A program made the translations under genes and the position numbers. DNA of 64,000 nucleotides, from the NCBI GenBank assembly GCA_021286765.1, contig JAJTBS010000002.1:496001-560000 (forward strand). The letters run 5' to 3'. The notes below the pieces were generated by a model. It was not told the DNA's origin, made no database searches, and saw only the letters and a list, made by a program, of their open reading frames with translations. This DNA is from Holophagaceae bacterium. Its GTDB lineage: Bacteria > Acidobacteriota > Holophagae > Holophagales > Holophagaceae. Shown piece after piece: positions 33,783-43,202 of the stretch. Within the stretch, counting starts at the first letter, position 1; each line of letters begins with the position of its first letter.

Positions 33783-34238
33783 ATGCACATCCCCGTCCAC
33801 CAGCTCCCCCACGGCCTCGGCCTTGACCTTCCGGCTGCGGCCACGCCCCACGCGGCGGGCATGGACCTGCGGGCGGCGATCCCGGAAGGCGAGACCTGGG
33901 CCATCGCGCCGAGTCAGCGCCGCCTCGTGCCCACGGGCCTGGTGATGGCCATTCCCCCGGGGTTCGAGGGGCAGGTGCGGCCCCGCTCGGGTCTGGCCCT
34001 GCGCCACGGCCTCACGGTGCTCAATGCTCCGGGCACCATCGATGCGGATTATCGTGGCGAGGTGCAGGTGCTGCTGGTGAACCACGGCGAGGCCCCCTTC
34101 GAGCTGCGGCGCGGCGAGCGCATCGCCCAGCTCCTGATCGCCCCGGTGGCCAGCTGGACCTGGGTTTCCGAGCCCAGCGTGGAGGCCCTGGGCGACACCG
34201 AGCGCGGCGAAGGCGGCTACGGCAGCACGGGACGCTGA
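33783..34238 (+). CDS. dut: dUTP diphosphatase
   Basis: A 151-residue trimeric dUTPase that hydrolyses dUTP to dUMP. All five family motifs are visible: [41 protein letters not shown] and [14 protein letters not shown] 33783 gives a normal length. It follows rlmN by 32 bases with no terminator between. Confidence 0.95.
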   Translation: MHIPVHQLPHGLGLDLPAAATPHAAGMDLRAAIPEGETWAIAPSQRRLVPTGLVMAIPPGFEGQVRPRSGLALRHGLTVLNAPGTIDADYRGEVQVLLVNHGEAPFELRRGERIAQLLIAPVASWTWVSEPSVEALGDTERGEGGYGSTGR

Positions 34239-34301
34239 CGGGTTTCCCTGGAATAGCCGTTCAAACAGCTATACGATCGGTCTCCCATCCCAGGAGGCTC
34301 C

Positions 34302-35060
34302 ATGCGATCCGCCGCCCTCGCGCTCTCCCTTGCGGCCCTTCCCATCCTTGCCGGTCAGCCGCTGAACTATGCGGACGGCGCCACCAAGCTGGCGGGTTAC
34401 CTGGCCCACCCGGCCGATGCCAAGGGCAAGGTGCCGGGCGTGGTGGTGATCCACCAGTGGATGGGGCTCACGGACCATGAGCGCAAGGTCTCAGACGACC
34501 TGGCCCGCTTGGGCTACGCGGCCCTGGCAGCGGACATCTACGGGGAGGGAGTGCGCCCGGCCAACACCGGCGAGGCGGGCAAGCTGGCGGGCTCGTTCAA
34601 GGGCGACCGCGCGCTGTACCGCAGCCGCATCGCTGCCGCCATCGAGGCCCTCAAGGCCCAGAAGGGCGTGGATGGCAGTCGCATCGCCGTCATCGGCTTC
34701 TGCTTCGGTGGCACCGGGGCCCTCGAGGCAGCCCGGGGCGGCCTGCCAGTCAAGGCGGTGGTCTCCTTCCACGGCGGGCTCGATGTGCCCACGGGCTACA
34801 CCCCCGGGCCCGTCAGTGCCAAGGTGCTGGTTTGCCACGGCGCGGACGATCCCTGGGTGCCCGCGAAGGATGTGGCCGCCTTCCAGGAGGAGATGCGGCA
34901 GGGCAAGGCCGACTATGTCTTCGTGGCCTATGCAGGCGCCGTGCATGCTTTCACCCAGAAGGAGGCGGGCGGCGACAACAGCAAAGGGGCGGCCTACAAC
35001 GAGGCCGCCCATCGCCGCAGCTGGCAGCACATGAAGGACCTGTTGAGCGAGGTCTTCTGA
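34302..35060 (+). CDS. Exported dienelactone hydrolase-family protein
   Basis: A 252-residue alpha/beta hydrolase with an N-terminal signal peptide (about 1-18, ending ILAGQ). The nucleophile elbow GFCFGG carries C134 in place of Ser, as in dienelactone hydrolases. Asp in HGADDPWVP and His in AGAVHAFTQ complete the triad. Export would place it in the periplasm. It has a strong AGGAGG ribosome site and a TATACGAT -10-like element about 25 bases before it. The natural substrate is unknown. Confidence 0.9.
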   Translation: MRSAALALSLAALPILAGQPLNYADGATKLAGYLAHPADAKGKVPGVVVIHQWMGLTDHERKVSDDLARLGYAALAADIYGEGVRPANTGEAGKLAGSFKGDRALYRSRIAAAIEALKAQKGVDGSRIAVIGFCFGGTGALEAARGGLPVKAVVSFHGGLDVPTGYTPGPVSAKVLVCHGADDPWVPAKDVAAFQEEMRQGKADYVFVAYAGAVHAFTQKEAGGDNSKGAAYNEAAHRRSWQHMKDLLSEVF

Positions 35061-35068
35061 CCGTACAA

Positions 35069-35098
35069 GCCAGCGCCCCGCCGGAACGGGGCGCTGGT
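35069..35098. terminator. Bidirectional terminator hairpin between convergent genes
   Basis: CCAGCGCCCCG (35070-35080) pairs perfectly with CGGGGCGCTGG (35087-35097) around a 6-base loop. It lies between the stop of the hydrolase and the stop of the tricorn-like protease, so it can serve both. No strong U tract is present. Confidence 0.7.
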
Positions 35099-35112
35099 GG
35101 CAGGTCGTGGCC

Positions 35113-38100
35113 CTAGCGGGAGCGGTCCGGGTAGACGGGCTTCCGGGTGGGGACTGGCGGGTTCCGTTTGAGGGAGGCCTCCACTTCCTGGATGGCCCGG
35201 TCCAGCTGAGGGTCCTTGCCCTGGGTGAGCAGGGCGGGATCGTCGATCACTTCAATGTCGGGATCCACGCCGTAGCCTTCCACGATCCACTGCCCCTCCT
35301 TGGAGAAGATGCCGAAGGTGGGCACCGTCACATTGCCGCCGTCGATGAGGGCCGGAGCGCCGCTGATGCCGATGAGCCCGCCCCAGGTGCGCCGCCCGAT
35401 GAGGGGGCCGAGGCCTGCCTTCTTGAACAGGAAGGGGAAGCAGTCGCCGCCGGAGCCGCTCCAGCCGTTGATGAGCATGGCCATGGGGCCGTCGTGGGCG
35501 ATGGCCGGCCACTGCCAGTCCTTGCCGTCGCGCACGCCGTAGTAGTTGAGGGTCTTGCGGCCCAGCATCTCCACGAAGCGGTCGGGGATCTGGCCGCCGC
35601 TGTTGAAGCGCTCGTCGATGATGAGGCCGGCCTTGTCCCACTGGCCGCGGAACTGGCGCACCAAATCGTTCTGGCCGCCGATGCCGGTGTCCGGCACGTA
35701 GACATAGCCGATGCGACCGTTGGAGGCCTTCTCCACGTAGCGCCGGTTGCCTTCGATCCAGTCCCAGTAGCGGGCCTGGTAGTCATTGGCCACCGTGTCG
35801 ACGAGGACTTCCCGGGCGCCCTCGAGGGAGGGCTTGTCGTTGACGCTGAGCAGCACGGTCTTGCCGGCCAGGCCCTGGAAGGCGGCCCAGGGATCCTTGC
35901 TGACATCGAGGGGGATTCGGTTCACGGCGAGGAGGTAGTCCCCCTCCTTCACCTTCAGGCCGGGCTGGGCCAGGGGGCCCCGGGCCTGGGCATCCCAGGC
36001 CGCACCACGGAGGATCTTCTTGATGCGGTAGGCTCCATTCTCCAGGCTGAAGTCGGCGCCCAGCAGGCCCGCGCCCAGGCGGAGGGGTTGCTCGAGGTCG
36101 CCGCCCCCGCGGTAGGTGTGGGAGGCGTTCAATTCGGAGATCAACTCGCCGATGACGAAATTCACGTCCTCGCGGGTGACACAGTCCTTGAGCAGCTTGC
36201 CGTAGCGGGCGCGCATGGCCTTCCAGTCCACGCCGTGCATGCCCGGGTCATAGAACATGTCGCGTTCGAAGCGCCAGGCATCGTTGAAGATCTGCTGCCA
36301 CTCGGCCGCGGGGTCCACGGCCATCGTCAGCTCGCCCGTGGGCAGCTTCTTCTCGAACTTCTGGTCCGGCTTGGGCTCGATGAGCGCGTAGTCCAGCCTC
36401 CGGTTCACGAGCACCTTGGAGCCGTCCCCGCTGAGGAGGGCGCCGTCCAGGTCCGCCAGCACGGCCTTTTCCTCACGTTCCTCCAGGTCGTACACGAAGA
36501 GCGTGCCCTTGGTCGGGCCATCCTGGCTGGGCTGGGCGGCGCGGCGGTAGAGGAGCTTGCCCTTGGCGGCGGCGACGTCCATGTAATAGCCGGCCGTGGG
36601 CGGGAGCAGCACCATGCGGGCTTCCAGGCCCTCGAGATCAATCTCCACGGGCTTGGGACCTTCCTTCTTGTCGTTCCCTTCCTTCTTGTCGCCCCCCTCC
36701 TTCTTCTCGTCCTTGCCCTTCTCGTCCTTGTCCGCATCGTTGCGGGGAGCCATGGGGGAGGGCACGTCCTTGCGGAGCGGCAGGGCCGCGAGCCGCGTGG
36801 TGGCGGCGTAGATCCAGGTGTTGTCCAGGTCGCTGTAGGTGGGGCTGAACTGCTGGCCCGTGCTGAGGAAGAGATACTTGCCTTCCGGGTCGAAGACGGG
36901 GTCGCCGGCATTGTAGAAGGGGGAGGTCACATCCTTCCGGGTGCCGGTCTTCGTGTCGTAGAGGACCACGACATTGTTCTGGTTGGCGGTGTCACGGGGG
37001 TAGGCGAACCAGCGGCTGTCCGGCGACCAGCTGGCCCGGAAGCCATCCAGGGGGTCCTCGAACATGAACAGCCCCTTGTCCACCTGCTGCACCTTGCCGG
37101 TGTCCAGGTCGCAGAGGTTGATGCCCATGGCCTGATCGGCGAAGACCACCCGCTTGCCATCCGGCGACCAGCTGATGTGGTAGCGGAAGCCGGGGCCCAG
37201 GTGCGTGACCTGGCGCTCCTCTCCAGAGCCGTCGGCGGCACGGAGGCACAGCTCGTACTCGCCGCTGCGGTCGCTGAAGTAGGCCACCTGCCTGCCATCG
37301 GGCGACAGCGCGGGGAAGCGCTCCGCGGCCCCCGGCGTGCGGGTGAGGTTGATGACATAGCCCTTTTCCGCGGGCACCGAGAACAGCTCGCCTCGGGCCT
37401 CGAAGAGCGCCCGCTTGCCCTGGGCTGAGAGGGACGGATTCCGGAGCAGGCGGCTGGCGTTCTCGTTCCTGGGCTTCAGGGTGGCGCGGTCGGTCACCAC
37501 GTCCACCTTCACCTCGACCACCTTTTCCGAGGGCAGCTCGATGCGGTGCAGGCGGCCGCCGGCCTCGACCACGATGTCCTCAGGCCCGATGGCGGGGAAG
37601 TGGGCGTCGTAGTCCTTGAAGAAGGTGATCTGTTTGAAGGCCTTGGTCACCGCGTCGTAGGACCAGATGTTGGCGCGCTTCGCCTCGCCGCGGTCCGACA
37701 GGAAGTAGAGCTTGGCGCCATGCCACATGGGCTGGGAGTCATTGGAGCCATCCGCGCTCGGCAGGCGGCTGGCGGTCTTCTTCTCCAGGTCGAAGAACCA
37801 GATCTCCGAGGCCATGCCGCCGCGGTAGCGCTTCCAGGTGCGGAAGTCCGTGCTGATGGGCTGGTAGGCGAGGATCTTCCCATCCGGGGAGAGGGCCCCG
37901 AATTCGGCGTAGGGCAGGGGCAGCGCCTTGGGCAGACCACCTTCCTTCGGCACGAGGAACAGCTTGTTGAACCGGTCCTTCCCCGATTCCATGCCCGAGG
38001 CGAAGAGCAGCGACTTGCCATCGGGCGTCCAGTCCACGAGCCGATCGGCCATGGGGTGATGCGTCACCCGGGTGGGGACGCCGCCCGCCACGGGCAGCAC

Positions 38101-38364
38101 GTAGACGTCCGGGTTCCCGTCGTAATTGGCGGTGAAGGCCAGGTGCCGGCCATCGGGGGAGAACCGCGCGAACGCCTCTTCGCCCTTGGGCGTGGATAAC
38201 CGCTGCGCTGCGCCGCCGGTCTTGGGCACGATCCAGAGGTCGTTGGCGTAGGTGAACGCGATCTGCGTGGCGGATACGTCGGGGTAGCGCATCAGGCGCG
38301 CATCGATCTGCGCGGAGGCGGTGGCCGCGACCAGGGCGGCGGTGACGAAGGGAAGTAGGCGCAT
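35113..38364 (-). CDS. Exported tricorn-like S41 protease
   Basis: A 1083-residue protein with a signal peptide (about 1-19, ending ATASAQ). It carries two N-terminal WD40/PD40-type beta-propellers (repeats such as FSPDGRHLAFTANYDGNPDVYVL), a Lys/Glu/Asp-rich linker, a PDZ-like region, and a C-terminal S41 peptidase with LINGWSGSGGDCFPFLFKKAG around the catalytic Ser. This is the layout of tricorn protease and its homologues, which degrade peptides released by larger proteases. ATG 38364 with GGAG upstream is the better start; an upstream ATG would not give a signal peptide. Catalytic residues were not individually aligned. Confidence 0.9.
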   Translation of the reverse strand: MRLLPFVTAALVAATASAQIDARLMRYPDVSATQIAFTYANDLWIVPKTGGAAQRLSTPKGEEAFARFSPDGRHLAFTANYDGNPDVYVLPVAGGVPTRVTHHPMADRLVDWTPDGKSLLFASGMESGKDRFNKLFLVPKEGGLPKALPLPYAEFGALSPDGKILAYQPISTDFRTWKRYRGGMASEIWFFDLEKKTASRLPSADGSNDSQPMWHGAKLYFLSDRGEAKRANIWSYDAVTKAFKQITFFKDYDAHFPAIGPEDIVVEAGGRLHRIELPSEKVVEVKVDVVTDRATLKPRNENASRLLRNPSLSAQGKRALFEARGELFSVPAEKGYVINLTRTPGAAERFPALSPDGRQVAYFSDRSGEYELCLRAADGSGEERQVTHLGPGFRYHISWSPDGKRVVFADQAMGINLCDLDTGKVQQVDKGLFMFEDPLDGFRASWSPDSRWFAYPRDTANQNNVVVLYDTKTGTRKDVTSPFYNAGDPVFDPEGKYLFLSTGQQFSPTYSDLDNTWIYAATTRLAALPLRKDVPSPMAPRNDADKDEKGKDEKKEGGDKKEGNDKKEGPKPVEIDLEGLEARMVLLPPTAGYYMDVAAAKGKLLYRRAAQPSQDGPTKGTLFVYDLEEREEKAVLADLDGALLSGDGSKVLVNRRLDYALIEPKPDQKFEKKLPTGELTMAVDPAAEWQQIFNDAWRFERDMFYDPGMHGVDWKAMRARYGKLLKDCVTREDVNFVIGELISELNASHTYRGGGDLEQPLRLGAGLLGADFSLENGAYRIKKILRGAAWDAQARGPLAQPGLKVKEGDYLLAVNRIPLDVSKDPWAAFQGLAGKTVLLSVNDKPSLEGAREVLVDTVANDYQARYWDWIEGNRRYVEKASNGRIGYVYVPDTGIGGQNDLVRQFRGQWDKAGLIIDERFNSGGQIPDRFVEMLGRKTLNYYGVRDGKDWQWPAIAHDGPMAMLINGWSGSGGDCFPFLFKKAGLGPLIGRRTWGGLIGISGAPALIDGGNVTVPTFGIFSKEGQWIVEGYGVDPDIEVIDDPALLTQGKDPQLDRAIQEVEASLKRNPPVPTRKPVYPDRSR

Positions 38365-38499
38365 GCGACGCTCCGGGCTCGAGAGGGGTCCAGGCAGCTT
38401 ACGCCGGATTCCATGGATGGTTGAGCCGGGGAACGCTTGCATTAGGCAACCAATTTGTCAAAAATGATCTAAAGGGCATTTATCCCCTGGGCACCCTCC

Positions 38500-39327
38500 A
38501 TGAAAACCATCTTTTCCGTCTGGCCCCTCGACGAGCGCTCCAACCTCAACTGGCGGTTGGGGGAGCCCGGACCCCACAGCCACCCCTTCCATCAGGTCTT
38601 CTTCATCACGAAGGGATCGGGTTCCCACTGGGTGGATGGGGTCGAGACGCGCATTCACGGGCCCTGGGTCATGCTGGTGGCCAAGGGGAAGACGCACCTC
38701 TACCTCCCGGACGCCCAGGATGAGGGCTGGATGTTCGACTTCGGCGAGGACTTCCTGGATGCGGACGCCTCCTGGGTCTTTTCGGACTTCCTGGCCTCGC
38801 CAAACCTTCCGCTGCCCCAGGGGGAGATCGTCCAGCAGGCGACCGCGCTGGCCCGGCTGCTGTGGGACCTGGGGAAGGTCCGGACCGAAGCCCTCCAACC
38901 CGCGCTCCGCCACCTGCTTTCCGCCTTCCTCCACCTCCTCCAGGCGAGGATCCGGGAGCGGTCTTCCCATCCGAAGAATCCAGGAACCTCGGACTTCAAG
39001 CTCTTCCAATCCTTTCTCCAGCAGCTGGACAAGCACTTCCAGGAGGAGAATGAAGTGGAGTTCTATGCGCGCAAGCTGCGTTGCACGGCACGCCGGTTGG
39101 GCGCTGCTTGCAAAGGTGTCCTGGGAAAGACCCCGCAGACGCTCATCATCGAGCGGGTCATGCTCGAGGCCAAGCGCCTCCTCCTCCACTCCGACATGAG
39201 CGTCCAGCAGATCGCCCTGCTGCTCGGGTGCGAGGAGCCGTCCAACTTCACCAAGGCCTTTCGGAAGGCCACCGGGGAGACGCCCTCGGCGTTCCGGCGA
39301 TCAAGGCAGCTGCCTTCGCAGACCTGA
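38500..39327 (+). CDS. AraC-family transcriptional regulator with cupin-like sensor
   Basis: A 275-residue regulator. The N-terminal cupin-like half (about 1-140, with HPFHQVFFITKGSGSHWVDG) probably binds a small ligand. The C-terminal 100 residues contain two HTH motifs ending in VQQIALLLGCEEPSNFTKAFRKATGETPSAFR. It lies 177 bases upstream of the porin and Tat-exported reductase genes on the same strand, so it is a good candidate for their inducer-responsive activator. The 135-base gap upstream is AT-richer than its surroundings and probably holds its promoter. Confidence 0.85.
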   Translation: MKTIFSVWPLDERSNLNWRLGEPGPHSHPFHQVFFITKGSGSHWVDGVETRIHGPWVMLVAKGKTHLYLPDAQDEGWMFDFGEDFLDADASWVFSDFLASPNLPLPQGEIVQQATALARLLWDLGKVRTEALQPALRHLLSAFLHLLQARIRERSSHPKNPGTSDFKLFQSFLQQLDKHFQEENEVEFYARKLRCTARRLGAACKGVLGKTPQTLIIERVMLEAKRLLLHSDMSVQQIALLLGCEEPSNFTKAFRKATGETPSAFRRSRQLPSQT

Positions 39328-39504
39328 GGGTTCCCGGGACCTCACGGTCCAGACCGACTTTCACCAGAAATTGTCAGATCCGTACCAGGCATGACCAGGG
39401 CCGAAGGTCTAAGCTGGCCTTGCCTCGGGTATTGAGAACCCAAAGGTCAACTTAGTTTATAACCATTGAAATGTTGCTGCTAAGCAACACAGAGGAGGTC
39501 TGCC

Positions 39505-40758
39505 TTGAAGCTTCGAACCCTGACCGCAACCCTGGCCTGTGCCTGGCCCGCCCTCCTCGCCGCGCAGGCGAGCGAGACCCAGATCTATGGCACCTTCCTG
39601 CCCTTCGTGGACCACGTCAAGACCAGCGGCGCCACGGCCCCCGGCCTGTCGCCCGCCACCGGCGGCGCAACCCAGGTGGCGGCCTCCGCCTACACGGGGG
39701 ACCTCGGCAACCTGCCCGCCCGGAACCGCATGACCTCCGGGACCTCGAACCTCGGCTTCCGCGGCAGCTACAAGATCGCCGACGACCTGAAGATCATCTG
39801 GCAGATCGAGAGCGCCGTGAGCCCCGATGGCGACGCGCCCAACTCGCTCACGAGCCGCAACAGCTGCCTGGGACTGGAAGGCAGCTGGGGCCGCGTGTTC
39901 TATGGCAACTGGGACACGCCCTACAAGTATCCCGTCCTGTTCGTCGGCGCGCTGCGCGGGCTCAATCCCTTCGACAATGCGCTCACGGCCAACCCTGGAT
40001 TCAACGTGCCCGGCACGACCACCCAGAACGGCCGGGTGAACGGCAAGGCCGATGCCGCCTTCAACCGCCGCCAGGGCAACAGCATCCAGTACTGGAGCCC
40101 GGATCTGAACGGGTTCTCGGGCCGGGTGGCCTACTCCGTGAACGAAGGGACGACCACGGCCACGGCCACCGCGCCCTCCATCAGCCCGGAGCTCTATTCG
40201 CTCCTGCTCTCCTACAAGAAGGGCGCCTTCTCCATCAGCTACGGCTTCGAGCAGCACAAGGACTACTTCGGCTTGGCCCAGCTGGGTGGATCCGCCGGGG
40301 CCACGCTCACCAACGCCTCCTCCAAGGACGTGGCCCACGAACTGGTGGCCAGCTACGCCTTCCCCGTGGGCACCAAGGTCTCGGCCATCGTCGAGCGTCT
40401 GGCCTACGACACGGACGACACCGTGGCCGGCAAGGTGAACCACTACGAGCGGGATGCCTGGTACCTGCTGATCCAGCATCGCTGGGCCAAGCACCAGCTC
40501 TTCGGCGCCTACGGCAAGGCCGCCGCCGGGAGTGTCACGGTGGTGGGCGGGGGCCCGGCCACCACGAACGGCCTGGGCGGTACCCAGTGGAGCGCCGGGT
40601 ACACCTACAGCCTCTCCAAGAGCGCGGACCTCTACACCTCGGTCTACGGCATGACCAACGAGCGCTCCGCCAGCTACGCGCTGTTCCCGCCCGTGGGGAC
40701 CGTGGCGCCTGGCGCCTCCACCACCGGCTTCGGCCTGGGCATGCTCTACACCTTCTGA
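39505..40758 (+). CDS. Outer-membrane porin (Gram-negative general porin fold)
   Basis: A 417-residue protein from TTG 39505, fixed by the strong AGAGGAGG site 7 bases upstream and a signal peptide ending LLAAQA. Mature residues carry porin features: LGFRGSYKIADDLKIIWQIE, LGLEGSWGRVFYGNWDTPYK, alternating beta-strands, and a C-terminal FGLGMLYTF with terminal Phe. It opens the reductase cluster and may admit the reductase substrate to the periplasm. The 177-base gap before it contains a GTTGCT/AGCAAC hairpin and is probably the regulated promoter region. A perfect terminator hairpin follows the gene. Confidence 0.9.
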   Translation: MKLRTLTATLACAWPALLAAQASETQIYGTFLPFVDHVKTSGATAPGLSPATGGATQVAASAYTGDLGNLPARNRMTSGTSNLGFRGSYKIADDLKIIWQIESAVSPDGDAPNSLTSRNSCLGLEGSWGRVFYGNWDTPYKYPVLFVGALRGLNPFDNALTANPGFNVPGTTTQNGRVNGKADAAFNRRQGNSIQYWSPDLNGFSGRVAYSVNEGTTTATATAPSISPELYSLLLSYKKGAFSISYGFEQHKDYFGLAQLGGSAGATLTNASSKDVAHELVASYAFPVGTKVSAIVERLAYDTDDTVAGKVNHYERDAWYLLIQHRWAKHQLFGAYGKAAAGSVTVVGGGPATTNGLGGTQWSAGYTYSLSKSADLYTSVYGMTNERSASYALFPPVGTVAPGASTTGFGLGMLYTF

Positions 40759-40768
40759 GGCGCTTTGG

Positions 40769-40803
40769 CGGGAGGGACCTGCTTTGAGGCCAGGTCCCTC
40801 CCG
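40769..40803 (+). terminator. Terminator hairpin after the porin gene
   Basis: CGGGAGGGACCTG (40769-40781) pairs perfectly with CAGGTCCCTCCCG (40791-40803), a 13-bp stem with a 9-base loop. There is no long U tract. It lies between the porin and the first tatA, so porin mRNA may be in excess over the downstream genes. Confidence 0.65.
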
Positions 40804-40844
40804 TCCGTATGTCGCAGGGCCTCTGCCACCCGAGGGATGACGCC

Positions 40845-41012
40845 ATGGGCAACCTGGGCATGACTGAGATTCTTTTGATCGGCGCTGCTCTGCTGATCTT
40901 TTTCGGGCCCTCGCGCCTGCCCGAGCTGGGCAAGTCACTGGGCCGGAGCATTCACGAGTTCAAGAAGGCGGGACGCGAACTGACGGCCGGCACCGGGGAC
41001 GCCGCGAAGTAG
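40845..41012 (+). CDS. tatA: Twin-arginine translocase TatA/E subunit (first copy)
   Basis: A 55-residue Tat pore subunit: MGNLGMTEILLIGAALLIFF membrane helix, the FGPSRLPELGKSLG hinge and an amphipathic helix IHEFKKAGREL. ATG 40845 is the family start; the open frame upstream is not TatA-like. It lies 52 bases before the Tat-dependent flavoprotein gene. It is a close relative of the copy at 43203. Confidence 0.92.
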   Translation: MGNLGMTEILLIGAALLIFFGPSRLPELGKSLGRSIHEFKKAGRELTAGTGDAAK

Positions 41013-41064
41013 CGGTGCCGATGCCGGCGCACCACCCATTCATCCACACAAGGAGAGACGACAC

Positions 41065-42753
41065 ATGAGCGACGAACGCAGGGACGAAGCCACAGCGCCG
41101 GACGCGTACACTCGCCAGATGCTTGAGCAGGGCCTTTCCCGCCGGAGCTTCCTGGGGCGGGCCGCGGGGGGGGCTGCCGCCGCGGGATTCCTTGGCTTGG
41201 GCGCCATGCCGGCCCTGGCCGGCGTGGCCTCCGAGGGGAAGGGGGCTGGCGCCTTCGCCCACAGCGCGGATGGGGGCGCCACCCTGTCCTTCCTCCCGAA
41301 GCCGAAGCCCATCCGGGACCGGGAGATCGCGGAAACCCTGACGTTCGACGTCGTGGTGGTGGGTGCCGGGGCCTCGGGCGTGCCCGCGGCGTTGTCGGCG
41401 GCGGAGCATGGCGCCAAGGTGGCGGTGGTGCAGAAGGCGCCCTTCGCCCTGTCCCAGGGCAACACGGGGTCGGGCGTCGACCTGGCGACCAGCGAGAAGG
41501 CCGGTGTCGAGGCCCTGGTGGCCCGCTTGATCGCCGACAGCAACCACCGCTGCAATCCGAAGCTCATCCGGCAGTGGGCCTACAACTCCGGGGAGGCGGT
41601 CCGCTGGGTCATCGACCGGGCGAAGCAGGGCGGGGCCACGGTGGTGGACCAGGGGAGCCCCGCCCAGCGGGCCATCCTGAAGGTCAATGGCTACGGCATG
41701 GGCTATGTCACCTCCTTCTTCGGGCCCAAGCCCTACACCACGGGCGACGGCATCCGCGCCCTGGCGAAGACCGCGGAGAAGGCGGGCGTGAAGTTCTTCT
41801 TCCAGATGCCTGCCGTGCAGCTGGTTCAGGGCCGCTCCGGCGAAGTCCAGGGTGTCATCGCCCGGGGTCAGGACGGGAAATACCGCAAATTCCTGGCGAA
41901 GAAGGGCGTCATCCTCGCCACCGGGGACTACCAGAACAACAAGGCCATGTCGGACTACTTCATCCCCGACGTGAAGCACCTGGAGCGCAAGCAGCTGGAC
42001 AAGACCGGCGACGGCTACGCCATGACCTACTGGGCGGGCGGCGTGTTCGAGCCCATCGGCCACACCAAGATGCTCCACGACTTCGACGCGGGCCCGGCCT
42101 CCATGTGCGACACGCCGTTCCTGGCCGTGGACCGCAAGGGCCGCCGCTTCGTCAACGAGACGGTGGAGATGTCCCTGCTCAACAACTACCTGAAGGATCC
42201 GGAGAACGCCGGGCACTACGCCCAGGTCTTCGACGCCGACTACATGACCCAGGCCGCCACATGGCCCGGCAAGCAGGTGCCGCCCGAGGGCCTGAAGAAC
42301 TACATGCCCGACGAGCCCGGCCCCAAGAAGGGCGTGTTCGAATCCCAGGTCAACACCCACAGGGCGGATACCCTGGAGGAGCTGGCCCGTAAGCTTGAGC
42401 TGGATCCCGCCACATTCGTGGCCACCGTGAAGCGGTACAACGAGGTGGTGGCCTCCGGCAAGGACAGCGACTTCGGCAAGCCCGCCACCTTCCTGGCCCC
42501 GGTGGCCAAGGCGCCCTTCTACGGCATCCACCGCCGCGTGCGGCTGTCGGCCATCTGCTCCGGCATGCTGGTGGACGAGCACCATCAGGCCCTGGACGCC
42601 GACGGCAAGCCCATCAAGGGCCTGTTCCTGGTGGGCAACCTGGGCGGCGGTTTCTACGGTGGCGTGGACTACCCGCTCACCGTGTTCGGGCTCTCCCTGG
42701 GGCGCTGCTACACCTTCGGCTACCTGACCGGGCGCCACGTCGCGCGCCTCTGA
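41065..42753 (+). CDS. Tat-exported FAD-dependent respiratory reductase (flavocytochrome c family)
   Basis: A 562-residue flavoprotein with a Tat signal (LSRRSFLGRAAGG, residues 24-36). The FAD-binding fold is DVVVVGAGASGVPAALSAAEHGA, the capping domain follows, and the second FAD segment is GLFLVGNLGGGFYGGVDYPL (519-538). It belongs to the fumarate-reductase/urocanate-reductase/3-oxosteroid-dehydrogenase flavoprotein superfamily. As compared by eye, the Arg and His residues used by fumarate reductases are replaced (RRFVNETVEM at 360-369; VDYPL instead of NRLGG), so the acceptor is unlikely to be fumarate. A tetraheme cytochrome gene follows 29 bases on, its likely electron donor. SD AAGGAGAG precedes the ATG. 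Confidence 0.88.
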   Translation: MSDERRDEATAPDAYTRQMLEQGLSRRSFLGRAAGGAAAAGFLGLGAMPALAGVASEGKGAGAFAHSADGGATLSFLPKPKPIRDREIAETLTFDVVVVGAGASGVPAALSAAEHGAKVAVVQKAPFALSQGNTGSGVDLATSEKAGVEALVARLIADSNHRCNPKLIRQWAYNSGEAVRWVIDRAKQGGATVVDQGSPAQRAILKVNGYGMGYVTSFFGPKPYTTGDGIRALAKTAEKAGVKFFFQMPAVQLVQGRSGEVQGVIARGQDGKYRKFLAKKGVILATGDYQNNKAMSDYFIPDVKHLERKQLDKTGDGYAMTYWAGGVFEPIGHTKMLHDFDAGPASMCDTPFLAVDRKGRRFVNETVEMSLLNNYLKDPENAGHYAQVFDADYMTQAATWPGKQVPPEGLKNYMPDEPGPKKGVFESQVNTHRADTLEELARKLELDPATFVATVKRYNEVVASGKDSDFGKPATFLAPVAKAPFYGIHRRVRLSAICSGMLVDEHHQALDADGKPIKGLFLVGNLGGGFYGGVDYPLTVFGLSLGRCYTFGYLTGRHVARL

Positions 42754-42782
42754 TCCCTGGACCCAGCTTGCATGGAGATGAG

Positions 42783-43145
42783 ATGAACACTTTCACGATT
42801 CCACGATCCCTCGGCCGAAGCCTTGTTGGCCTCTTGGCCACCACGATCCTGACTGCGGCTCCCGCGAAGGGCCCTGGGCCCTCCAAGCATGCCGGACGGG
42901 GGATTGCCTGCGCCCAGTGCCATGGGAAGGGGGGCAAGCGCGAGGCGGTCCCCATGCGCCAGTGCCAGACCTGCCACGATCCCGAGGCCCTGGCCGCGCG
43001 GACCGCCCAGGTCAAGCCGACCAATCCCCACCAGAACCGGCACTACGGCACCCAGACGGACTGCACCCGTTGCCACCATGAGCATAGGGCCTCCGAGAAT
43101 TTCTGCCTGCCCTGCCACACCCGCTTCGGCTTCAAGGTTCCGTGA
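42783..43145 (+). CDS. Exported tetraheme cytochrome c3-type protein
   Basis: A 120-residue protein with a signal peptide (about 1-26) and four CXXCH heme sites: CAQCH (43-47), CQTCH (61-65), CTRCH (94-98) and CLPCH (108-112). Extra His at 36, 83, 87, 99 and 101 can supply bis-His ligation. This is the size and pattern of the N-terminal cytochrome domain of Shewanella-type flavocytochrome c. Flavoprotein and cytochrome are thus separate subunits here. It would carry electrons from a quinol dehydrogenase to the reductase. Start ATG 42783 has GGAG just upstream; a TTG 15 bases earlier is possible. Confidence 0.9.
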   Translation: MNTFTIPRSLGRSLVGLLATTILTAAPAKGPGPSKHAGRGIACAQCHGKGGKREAVPMRQCQTCHDPEALAARTAQVKPTNPHQNRHYGTQTDCTRCHHEHRASENFCLPCHTRFGFKVP

Positions 43146-43202
43146 GGTCCCCTCGGGCCTGCCTTCACACTTAGAGCCGCAGCACCGTAAATGGAGCACA
43201 CC

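Noticed and set aside
36660-36730. Tandem short repeats in the tricorn-like gene
   Set aside because: Repeated TTCTTGTC-like units only encode a Lys/Asp/Glu-rich linker in frame; it is ordinary low-complexity coding sequence, not a regulatory or CRISPR repeat.
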